Assembly: GCA_001796495.1 (NCBI GenBank)
Contig: MGMR01000046.1
Location: 1-11,296, forward strand
Direction: 5' to 3'
Length of the DNA stretch: 11,296 bases
From: Chloroflexi bacterium RBG_13_51_18
GTDB taxonomy: Bacteria > Chloroflexota > Dehalococcoidia > Dehalococcoidales > RBG-16-60-22
Shown: one piece after another, positions 6,083 through 11,296 of the stretch
Position numbering within the stretch: position 1 is the stretch's first letter
Layout of the letters: each line of letters starts with the position of its first letter
Notes under the pieces: model-generated
Database searches by the model: none
Seen by the model: the letters and a program-made list of their open reading frames with translations, nothing else
Told to the model about the DNA's origin: nothing
Made by a program: the position numbers and the translations under genes

Positions 6083-6433
6083 CTAGACTTCGATATATAT
6101 GTTATCGCTCTCGACCTTCACTTTATAGGTCACTATCGGCCGCGGCGATTTTAAAGCCTTGCCTACCGCCGAAAACAGCCCGGTTCCCTTCATCCATCTG
6201 ATATTCTTGCCGTCTCGAATATCGAACTGCGAGCCGTGCCGGGGACATGTAATTATCGTTCCCTCCAGTGTTCCCTTAGACAGGTCGCCGCCCAGGTGCG
6301 GGCACCGATTGCTTACGGCGAAATAATCGTTACCGACTCTCGCCAGTAACATATCCTGCCCCGCAACGGTTACTTTTTTCTTGCTTCCGTCTTTAAATTC
6401 GCCAGTCTTGCCGGCTTCTATAAACTTCCCCAT
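6083..6433 (-). CDS. Rieske [2Fe-2S] ferredoxin-like protein
   Basis: A 116-aa soluble electron carrier with no signal peptide. Cluster ligands are visible as CPH (C44, H46) and CPRHGS (C63, H66), spaced as in Rieske ferredoxins of the NirD or dioxygenase-ferredoxin type. FDIRDGKNIRW is the usual strand after the second pair. The middle segment KGTGLFSAVGKALKSPRPIVTYKV is somewhat longer than usual. It is the last gene of the suf/ferritin operon, 27 bp after the double ferritin-like gene. It likely delivers electrons to an oxidoreductase, possibly one of the diiron proteins upstream. That partnership is inferred from position only. Confidence 0.9.
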   Translation of the reverse strand: MGKFIEAGKTGEFKDGSKKKVTVAGQDMLLARVGNDYFAVSNRCPHLGGDLSKGTLEGTIITCPRHGSQFDIRDGKNIRWMKGTGLFSAVGKALKSPRPIVTYKVKVESDNIYIEV

Positions 6434-6460
6434 ACCTTTATCCCCTAAAGAAATTATTGA

Positions 6461-7300
6461 TTAGCCTTTCTCTTCCTTGAGCAAATCGTTGAACACGTCG
6501 ATGTGGTATTTTTCGTTGTCTCTTATTCGGATGAGCAGCTCTTTCAATCCCTCGTCATTTACTTCCTTGGCAGCTTTATCGTATGCCGCGGCAACTTCTT
6601 TCTCAATCTTTAAATCTGCTTTGAGCATATTCGGCAGTTTGGTAGACTGGTCGGGCTCGCTATGTTCGAGGGTCGGATTGCCGCCGCCGCTGACCATCTC
6701 TTCGGATAGCCAGCCCATGTGCTGCATTTCGTTGATGGCTTGGTCGCTCAGTTGCTTCTTGGCTTCTTCATTTTTCGTCATGTAGGAATGGAACATATAC
6801 TGCAATACAACGGTATATTCGTGCCCGATGCCCCAGTCTAGTGTCTTGGTTACGCTGTCTTTGCGGCTGCCCCGCAGGTCTTTCATACCTGCTTTTTTCG
6901 CTTTATCGACGAAATGCAAGAACTTCCCGCGGTGAGCCTGCTCGTCGGCCAGGATACGCTTTAACAGACGCTTTATCTTCGGGTCGTCGATTGCCTTGAT
7001 ATGTTTCTTGTAGGCTTCGATTGCGCCTTCTTCAAGACCCACATTATTTTTCATCCATTCTTGCGGTGATTTACCGGCCATATTCTGAGTGCCCCTCTTC
7101 AGGCTGGGTTTCCCGCCAAGCTCAACGATTGTCTCCGCCAGCCAGTCGAGGTGCCTCATTTCATCGCGGGCCATAGCTTCGATTTCACAGGACATTTCAC
7201 CCTCTCCTATGGCGTAAGCATGTGATAAGTACTGGATAATCGCGCCGTGCTCATCCTGCAGGTCTAGGTTTAATAGTTCGATTATTTTCTTCTTTTCCAT
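6461..7300 (-). CDS. Tandem double ferritin-like diiron protein (two fused four-helix domains)
   Basis: A 279-aa soluble protein built of two homologous ferritin-like halves, about residues 1-140 and 145-279. Each half keeps a complete diiron ligand set. The first has E17, E47, H50, E90, E120 and H123. The second has E161, E191, H194, E233, E263 and H266, an offset of 143-144. The helix motifs EMRHLDW/EMQHMGW and DEQAH/DNEKYH confirm the duplication. Such domains oxidise or store iron or reduce peroxide. No rubredoxin-type domain is attached, but a separate rubredoxin gene lies 17 bp upstream. A strong ribosome site (AGGAG, 6 nt before ATG) precedes it. A single polypeptide could form an intramolecular pseudo-dimer. 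Confidence 0.88.
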   Translation of the reverse strand: MEKKKIIELLNLDLQDEHGAIIQYLSHAYAIGEGEMSCEIEAMARDEMRHLDWLAETIVELGGKPSLKRGTQNMAGKSPQEWMKNNVGLEEGAIEAYKKHIKAIDDPKIKRLLKRILADEQAHRGKFLHFVDKAKKAGMKDLRGSRKDSVTKTLDWGIGHEYTVVLQYMFHSYMTKNEEAKKQLSDQAINEMQHMGWLSEEMVSGGGNPTLEHSEPDQSTKLPNMLKADLKIEKEVAAAYDKAAKEVNDEGLKELLIRIRDNEKYHIDVFNDLLKEEKG

Positions 7301-7317
7301 TTCGTTCTCCTGTTACT

Positions 7318-7479
7318 TTAATTCACTTTAATAAAATCGCTCTTGGCAGCCCCGCACATCGGGCACACCCAATCGTCAGGCAGTTTTTCAAATGGTGTTC
7401 CCGGAGGTATGTTGCTATCGGGGTCGCCCTTGTCCGGGTCGTAGATATAGCCGCAAACGGTGCATTCATACTTCGCCAT
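7318..7479 (-). CDS. Rubredoxin, 53 aa
   Basis: The full sequence begins [20 protein letters not shown] and contains a single Fe(Cys)4 site formed by C6, C9, C39 and C42, in the CxxCGYIYD and CPMCGA contexts. Length and aromatic positions (Y4, Y11, F30, W37) are standard. It starts 16 bp after the flavin reductase gene, with GGAGG inside that gap, and ends 17 bp before the ferritin-like gene. Rubredoxins carry single electrons to oxygen- or peroxide-reducing diiron proteins in anaerobes. Here the adjacent diiron proteins and the flavin reductase are the obvious partners. Confidence 0.96.
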   Translation of the reverse strand: MAKYECTVCGYIYDPDKGDPDSNIPPGTPFEKLPDDWVCPMCGAAKSDFIKVN

Positions 7480-7495
7480 TTTACTTTTCGCCTCC

Positions 7496-8005
7496 TCAAC
7501 TTTTTGCTATATAGCTTGGAGCAGTCTTTGGGGTAGTTCCTCTCTTAACCTGGTGATAATATTCATAAGTCATACATGGGTCCTCGTTGAGGATTTCCGC
7601 CGCTATAATCTTTCCGATAAATATCGTGTGCGTTCCCACGTCGATATCCTGTGTAACCTCCGCCTCCAGGTATGCGGTTGCGTTATCGAGGAATATCGGC
7701 GAGCCGGTTTGCCCCACCTTATAATTTACGCCTTTTAGTTTGTCCGTGTCTCTTCCCGACTTAAACCCGAAACCTCCGATAAAGGGCAGGGGAGACGCCT
7801 GGCACAGCATCGATGCGGAAAATACCTGGCTGGCTTTAATATATTCATGCGTCAAATTTTGTTTGTTTATGCTTACGGCAACCGTGGGCGGCTCCGACGT
7901 TATCTGAAAGACCGTATTGGCAATCTGCCCGTTTAGTTTATCGCCCTTGTGCGAGCCTATTATATACATCCCATAGCTTAACTTATAAAGGGCGTTTAAA
8001 TTCAT
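7496..8005 (-). CDS. Flavin reductase-like FMN-binding protein (high-molecular-weight-rubredoxin type, without fused rubredoxin)
   Basis: A 169-aa FMN-binding split-barrel protein. Motifs are [21 protein letters not shown] (5-25), [26 protein letters not shown] (25-50, quoted here as a region), [10 protein letters not shown] (80-89), VGTHTIFIG (123-131) and [17 protein letters not shown] (149-165). This pattern is that of the N-terminal domain of high-molecular-weight rubredoxin (Hrb/NorV-partner reductase), which moves electrons from NAD(P)H to a rubredoxin and on to flavodiiron protein. In those proteins rubredoxin is fused directly after the TAPSY motif. Here the protein stops four residues later, and rubredoxin is a separate gene in another frame. 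No flavodiiron gene is present in the window. GGAGAGG precedes the start. Confidence 0.9.
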   Translation of the reverse strand: MNLNALYKLSYGMYIIGSHKGDKLNGQIANTVFQITSEPPTVAVSINKQNLTHEYIKASQVFSASMLCQASPLPFIGGFGFKSGRDTDKLKGVNYKVGQTGSPIFLDNATAYLEAEVTQDIDVGTHTIFIGKIIAAEILNEDPCMTYEYYHQVKRGTTPKTAPSYIAKS

Positions 8006-8020
8006 ATTCTGTCCTCTCCG

Positions 8021-9256
8021 CTACATTACTTCCTTCTCGCTGGCTTCCACGGCTTTTTTTAATTCCGCGCTCAACATCGGCGGCAGTCCCTCGATATCCA
8101 CCCGCAGGAACCCCCTGACTATCGCCGCAGTTGCCTCGTCTTTTGTCAGCCCTCTTGCCATCAGGTATTCCACCTCTTCCTCGGCAATCTTTCCCACCGC
8201 CGCCTCATGTGAAAGGTCAATACCCGCCAGATTGCCTTTCAACTCCGGAATAGCATAGATAGTGCCTTTTTCACCCAGAATTAATCCCCGGCACTCCAGG
8301 TGTCCTTTAACATCCCGGGCATTCCCTTCTATATAGCCGCGCGCCGTGATGTTCCCGCCGGTCGTAATAGCGCGGGAGATTATCTCCGTCCTGGAGTTTT
8401 CCGCGTTCAGAAAAACCCTTGAGCCTACATCGAGGTTGGTGCCTTTTCCGGCGACCAGGATGCTGTTATACCGTACCGTAGCTTTTTTGCCGTTGCACCT
8501 AGCGGTAGGGTACATCTGCAGCGAATTTACCGGCTTCATCAGCAGGTAGTTGCTTAAAAACAGCCCGCCTTCCTCGACGATAGTTACAGTTCGTGGCCTC
8601 ACCGCTATTTCCGGGTTCCAGTTATGTATCATCGTAAAGGTGACTTTGGCTCCTTTTTTAATAAAGAACTCGGATACCCCTATATGCAGCCCCGGCTCGT
8701 CCCTCGACCCGGTGGCACAGCCTGTGATGATATGCAGCTCCGAGCCTTCTTCAGCGATGATGATATTGTGTACATTCTGGATGGCTTTAGCCTGGGCCAT
8801 GTAAAGACATGCCTGTACCGGATACACGGTTTTCTGGCCTGGCAAAGACCTTATGAAATAGCCGTCATTATTATTCAATTCTACGTTGGCGGTATATTTG
8901 TCGCTGTCTATCGCCACGGCTTTCCAGAAATAGTCGGTCAGCCAGTCGTATTTTTCCAAAGCTTGGCTAACCGCCATCACTTCAACTCCGTCCTGTCTTG
9001 TTGAAAAATGCACCGGCGTATTGTCCATCTGTAAATATGTCGCCGAGCGTTGCCCGGGGTCGTCCAGCATAATCCCTGCCCCCAGCATTATTTCCTTTGT
9101 TTGCGCGGCAAGCTGGGATGGGTCTTTCTGGTAGGGGTGTTTCTCATCGGGGTTTACATAATTATTGAGGTCAATATCATCACCGTAAGTAGCAGCCTTA
9201 TTTTCAGCCGCTTTGGCTTTATCTTTAAATGTCTTGGAGGTTTTTATTTTACTCAT
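8021..9256 (-). CDS. sufB: SufB/SufD family Fe-S cluster assembly scaffold (single-scaffold SUF type)
   Basis: A 411-aa protein that with SufC forms the scaffold on which Fe-S clusters are assembled. The C-terminal half holds the right-handed beta-helix and the family motif SHEAAVGKIAEEEVEYLMARGL (349-370, quoted as a region). C322 in HLECRGLIL matches the position of the functional SufB cysteine, and H350-E351 the conserved His/Glu. It is shorter than E. coli SufB (about 495 aa), and no second scaffold gene (sufD) is present, so it probably acts as a homodimer, as in archaeal-type SmsCB systems. It overlaps sufC by 8 bp (stop and start share CATGAGTAA). Neither sufS, sufU nor sufE is in the window. 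Confidence 0.92.
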   Translation of the reverse strand: MSKIKTSKTFKDKAKAAENKAATYGDDIDLNNYVNPDEKHPYQKDPSQLAAQTKEIMLGAGIMLDDPGQRSATYLQMDNTPVHFSTRQDGVEVMAVSQALEKYDWLTDYFWKAVAIDSDKYTANVELNNNDGYFIRSLPGQKTVYPVQACLYMAQAKAIQNVHNIIIAEEGSELHIITGCATGSRDEPGLHIGVSEFFIKKGAKVTFTMIHNWNPEIAVRPRTVTIVEEGGLFLSNYLLMKPVNSLQMYPTARCNGKKATVRYNSILVAGKGTNLDVGSRVFLNAENSRTEIISRAITTGGNITARGYIEGNARDVKGHLECRGLILGEKGTIYAIPELKGNLAGIDLSHEAAVGKIAEEEVEYLMARGLTKDEATAAIVRGFLRVDIEGLPPMLSAELKKAVEASEKEVM

Positions 9257-10004
9257 GTAAAGGAATCCTCCCCAGGTAGCATTTAATACATTCGTTATAG
9301 CCTTTCTCTCTGATGGTGGCCAGCATTTCGTGCGGGTCGCCCACGCAGCCTATCGTCCCATCGCACATTACATATCCCGTCCGCGCGTTGACGTAGTCGA
9401 GGATATGCCCGGTATGCGTTATAATGAGGCCCATGCAGCGCCGTTCCGCTATCGGGCAGTTCTTTTCCAATAAATCGTTCATCAGTTCGCCTATCAGCGC
9501 GATATTTACCAGGTCCACCCCCGACTCCGGTTCGTCTAGCAGTGTCAACTCCGGTCGCTGTGCCAGCAGCTGCATAAGTTCGGAACGCTTGATCTCCCCT
9601 CCGGAAAACCCGTAGTTGATGTCCCTTTCCAGAAATTCCTGCAGGTCGGCTCTTTCCGCCAGTTTTTCGATTGTTTCCCTGTCACCATGACCTTTGAGAC
9701 AGGCGGATACCATGTCGCGGGTCTTTACCCCGCGCACTACCGGCGGACGCTGAAAGGAAATGCCGATACCCAGTCGTGCTCTCTCATCCACACTCAAACC
9801 CGTAATATCTCTATCTCTAAAGCTTATGCTGCCCTTGGTTACCTGGTATTTCGGGAAACCCATGATCGCCATCAGTAGAGTGCTTTTTCCCGCCCCGTTG
9901 GGCCCGAAGAGCACGTGCGTTTCACCGGTCTGTATCGTCAGGTTGATGTCATGGATGATTTCCTTACCTTCAACCGCTACGGATAGGTCTTTGATTCTTA
10001 ACAT
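9249..10004 (-). CDS. sufC: SUF system ABC-type ATPase
   Basis: A 251-aa ATPase that drives conformational change of the SufB scaffold. Walker A is GPNGAGKS (34-41), the Q-loop is Q85, and the signature is FSGGE (133-137). Walker B is LTLLDEPESG (153-162, D157 and catalytic E158), the D-loop is SGVD, and the H-loop is H197. An insertion CPIAERRC (183-190) precedes the H-loop strand. The C-terminus has an extra ECIKC pair (C239, C242) not seen in E. coli SufC but typical of many archaeal and anaerobe SufCs. The start has a strong GGAGG site. It lies 33 bp after the ferritin-like gene. Confidence 0.95.
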   Translation of the reverse strand: MLRIKDLSVAVEGKEIIHDINLTIQTGETHVLFGPNGAGKSTLLMAIMGFPKYQVTKGSISFRDRDITGLSVDERARLGIGISFQRPPVVRGVKTRDMVSACLKGHGDRETIEKLAERADLQEFLERDINYGFSGGEIKRSELMQLLAQRPELTLLDEPESGVDLVNIALIGELMNDLLEKNCPIAERRCMGLIITHTGHILDYVNARTGYVMCDGTIGCVGDPHEMLATIREKGYNECIKCYLGRIPLHE

Positions 10005-10037
10005 ATTTTGCTCCTCCGGGATCAGAATATGAATATT

Positions 10038-10568
10038 TTATCCGCCGTCTACGGCCGTGTGTTCCTTCTGTACGTACCAGGCTGCCGGGTCCTTTAGAAA
10101 CTCGTAATAGTCCAATAATACGCGGTGATGCTCGCTTTCCTGCATGGCCAGAGCATCGTAGAGCTGTTTTTCAGCATCGAGGGGTGTCTTTTTGCTTCTC
10201 GCATGATAGAAATCCAGGGTCTTATTCTCCATATCCATCGCCGTTTTCACGGCGTCAAGCTCTTCCTTTAATCCCTTCGTCTGATTTTTCATATTCTTCA
10301 TAGCTTCGGCAAAGACCGTTTTTAGTCCTCGCCCCCCGTCGCCGTGGAATTTCACGTCGGGCCAGCCTTTTTTGCTTTTTATGGTGTTGTAAATATTCTG
10401 GAATACTTGCCGGTGTATATCTTCTTCCGCCGCCAGTTTCTTCAGCAGGTCCTGACCAATCTTATTTTTACTGGACTGGCTGGCTTTAAGATAAAACTCC
10501 TTGCCGTCTATTTCCATTTTGAGAGCGGTCTCCAGTGCTTTAAGAGTGGCTTCCTGTTCATTCGGCAT
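10038..10568 (-). CDS. Rubrerythrin-like ferritin family diiron protein (COG1633 type), 176 aa
   Basis: First gene of the suf operon. It is a four-helix ferritin-like domain with diiron ligands E19, E49, H52, E114, E144 and H147, in the contexts KMEIDGKEFY, AAEEDIH, DMENKTLDFY and MQESEHHRV. The C-terminal tail DPAAWYVQKEHTAVDGG is characteristic of the rubrerythrin-related family lacking a rubredoxin domain. A long linker (residues 70-100) joins the helix pairs. It has the best ribosome site in the window (AGGAGGTGA, 4 nt before ATG). It likely handles iron or reduces peroxide. Co-transcription with sufCB suggests iron supply to, or protection of, cluster assembly (inference). Confidence 0.88.
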   Translation of the reverse strand: MPNEQEATLKALETALKMEIDGKEFYLKASQSSKNKIGQDLLKKLAAEEDIHRQVFQNIYNTIKSKKGWPDVKFHGDGGRGLKTVFAEAMKNMKNQTKGLKEELDAVKTAMDMENKTLDFYHARSKKTPLDAEKQLYDALAMQESEHHRVLLDYYEFLKDPAAWYVQKEHTAVDGG

Positions 10569-10596
10569 GATTCACCTCCTGGTTTAAAGTGCTGAC

Positions 10597-10627
10597 AATT
10601 TTATTACGGCAAACGAATAATAAAATT
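10597..10627. repeat. Perfect 10-bp inverted repeat over the suf operon promoter, candidate operator
   Basis: AATTTTATTA (10597-10606) and TAATAAAATT (10618-10627) are exact reverse complements separated by 11 bp, so the arm centres are 21 bp apart, two helical turns. The right arm covers the -10 hexamer (10617-10622), and the predicted transcription start falls in the spacer. The arms are AT-only, so chance is possible, but position and symmetry suit a repressor. Confidence 0.55.
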
Positions 10628-10645
10628 AAATGTATAAACTGTCAA
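10617..10645 (-). promoter_or_regulatory. Promoter of the ferritin/suf/rubredoxin operon
   Basis: The minus strand has a perfect TTGACA (10645-10640), a 17-nt spacer and TATTAT (10622-10617). It is the only strong promoter I see for the seven genes down to 6083. Confidence 0.85.
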
Positions 10646-10811
10646 GGTTGATTATACCGTTTATTACTACCTTAATATATCCTGAAATCTGCGACGGTAT
10701 TTATATATTATTATCAATGGATATATATCAATAGCAGTATAACATATACCTGACCCGTTCGGCTTTCCTGCCAGGTACCATTTTTAACAACTTTTTAAAC
10801 TAGAAATACTA
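10646..10811. other. Noncoding AT-rich stretch downstream of the SHOCT gene
   Basis: No gene is seen. It holds runs of TATA-like sequence (about 10699-10730) and one weak long-loop hairpin pairing 10747-10752 with 10772-10777. On the plus strand the hairpin is followed by ATTTTT. No plus-strand gene precedes it, so a terminator role is unclear. Confidence 0.5.
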
Positions 10812-11030
10812 TTATAATTTTTTCTTTAATTGTTCCAGTTGTTTATCGGTTATCTCGCCTCTAGCGTAACGTTCCTTGGCTATGTCTATAGGACTCTGTC
10901 TAACATTATTCTCACTGAATAACCTTCTTATACCCCATACCGCCAGTGCGATAAAGCCGCCCCAAAATATTACCATCCCGATACTCCCGAAAACCATCCA
11001 CCACCCGCTTATTTCATGCATGTACCACAT
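10812..11030 (-). CDS. Small SHOCT-domain membrane protein, 72 aa
   Basis: One membrane span (about residues 10-34, starting WWMVFGSIGMV) is followed by a short basic linker and a C-terminal SHOCT motif (46-71: SPIDIAKERYARGEITDKQLEQL). In this layout the short SHOCT helix pair usually ends small membrane proteins of unknown function. GGAG lies 8 nt before the ATG. It faces a divergently transcribed gene at the right edge across a 240-bp region rich in inverted repeats, so its regulation may be shared with that gene. No clear terminator follows. Confidence 0.85.
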   Translation of the reverse strand: MWYMHEISGWWMVFGSIGMVIFWGGFIALAVWGIRRLFSENNVRQSPIDIAKERYARGEITDKQLEQLKKKL

Positions 11031-11100
11031 TTATTAACTCCTCGATATTTTTAAATATTTTGCTCTTAATATTATTTTCAGCCTTTTTCTAAATTTTTCC

Positions 11101-11116
11101 TGTGATAAATATCACA
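11101..11116. promoter_or_regulatory. CRP/FNR-family-like binding site
   Basis: TGTGATAAATATCACA has 6-bp perfect arms (TGTGAT/ATCACA) around AAAT and fits the TGTGA-N6-TCACA consensus of CRP-type regulators. It lies about 71-86 bp upstream of the SHOCT gene start. A weak minus-strand promoter (TTTAGA 11093-11088, 16 nt, TATTAA 11071-11066) would put its centre near -50. Confidence 0.55.
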
Positions 11117-11142
11117 TACAGTAATTTTTATTTAATTTAATC

Positions 11143-11162
11143 TTAACTATAGAAATAGTTAA
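11143..11162. repeat. Perfect 8-bp inverted repeat, candidate operator
   Basis: TTAACTAT (11143-11150) and ATAGTTAA (11155-11162) are exact reverse complements around AGAA. It lies midway between the two divergent genes, 27 bp before the -35 of the plus-strand promoter. Confidence 0.45.
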
Positions 11163-11189
11163 CGTTCCCACGGGGAATAATCCAATAAC

Positions 11190-11218
11190 TTGACATGGTT
11201 TGAAATAAAGTTTACTAT
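11190..11218 (+). promoter_or_regulatory. Promoter of the gene starting at 11271
   Basis: Perfect TTGACA (11190-11195), a 17-nt spacer and TACTAT (11213-11218, 4 of 6 matches). The -10 lies inside the first 19-bp palindrome, so a bound repressor would block it. Confidence 0.68.
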
Positions 11219-11252
11219 TTTAGTAAACATATAGTTTATCATTTTAGTAAAC
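11210..11252. repeat. Two tandem 19-bp palindromic operator-like sites
   Basis: Site 1 (11210-11228), GTTTACTATTTTAGTAAAC, is a perfect 8-bp inverted repeat with a TTT centre. Site 2 (11234-11252), GTTTATCATTTTAGTAAAC, is the same except for a CT-to-TC change in the left arm. The centres are 24 bp apart. They cover the -10 and the transcription start of the downstream gene, the typical placement for a dimeric winged-helix repressor. I cannot assign the regulator family. Confidence 0.72.
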
Positions 11253-11270
11253 ATTGTTGAGGAGGTTTTA

Positions 11271-11296
11271 ATGAAACTGGTACGCGTCCTAGGTAT
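11271..11296 (+). CDS. Start of an unidentified gene, cut by the right edge
   Basis: An ATG at 11271-11273 is preceded by GAGGAGG with 5 nt spacing from GGAGG. The visible peptide is MKLVRVLG, too short to identify. The strong ribosome site, promoter and tandem palindromes argue that it is a real, tightly repressed gene. Confidence 0.75.

Noticed and set aside
8346..9286. Several plus-strand open frames opposite sufB
   Set aside because: They are fragmentary, lack ribosome sites and lie opposite a complete, conserved sufB.
10741..10780. Sequence resembling a tRNA 3' end (CCGTTCGGCTTTCC then ACCA)
   Set aside because: No D-arm, anticodon arm or acceptor pairing can be built around it, and the T-loop consensus is not met.
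1..11296. CRISPR arrays, insertion sequences, phage genes
   Set aside because: No regularly spaced repeats, transposase-like or phage-like proteins, or terminal inverted repeats were seen.

Overview
The window is a chromosomal segment with dense, mostly minus-strand, operon-like gene packing. It carries anaerobe-type redox proteins: a two-gene SUF system, a rubredoxin, a flavin reductase of the high-molecular-weight-rubredoxin type, and several ferritin-like proteins. The moderate base composition and the DUF1385 / rpmE / rpmA / rplU / coaE neighbourhood resemble anaerobic Chloroflexota, for example Dehalococcoidia. That assignment is inferred from gene content and recall, not from a search.

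Layout, left to right. (1) Positions 1-340 hold the N-terminal part of a Rossmann-fold DUF2520-type protein (minus). Upstream of it lie a near-consensus promoter, a roughly 130-nt foldable leader and an intrinsic terminator ending about 10 nt before the start codon, which is the arrangement of a riboswitch or attenuator. (2) Positions 575-1606 hold two small membrane proteins (minus), one with a PH-like N-terminus. (3) Positions 1830-2917 hold hisA and hisI (plus), two histidine biosynthesis steps. hisA appears to start at AUA. (4) Positions 2904-4727 hold a minus-strand ribosomal block, rplU-rpmA-rpmE, followed after a terminator by a DUF1385 membrane protein. rplU appears to start at AUU. 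(5) coaE (minus) and a YdjM-like membrane protein (plus) follow. (6) Positions 6083-10568 are one compact minus-strand operon. In transcription order it encodes a rubrerythrin-like ferritin, SufC, SufB, flavin reductase, rubredoxin, a tandem double ferritin-like protein and a Rieske ferredoxin. It has one strong promoter with a perfect 10-bp inverted repeat over its -10 region. (7) The right end has a SHOCT-domain membrane protein (minus) and the first codons of a plus-strand gene. Between them is an intergenic region crowded with inverted repeats, including a CRP-like site and two tandem 19-bp palindromes over a promoter.

Working picture: region 6 looks like an Fe-S assembly, iron handling and oxygen/peroxide protection unit for an anaerobe. 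SufBC would build clusters. The ferritin-like proteins would bind or oxidise iron or reduce peroxide. Flavin reductase, rubredoxin and Rieske protein would carry electrons. Regions 3-5 are housekeeping genes.

The observations most worth checking are the two AUN start codons, the structured leader before the DUF2520 gene, the operator-like repeat on the suf promoter, and the tandem palindromes at the right edge.
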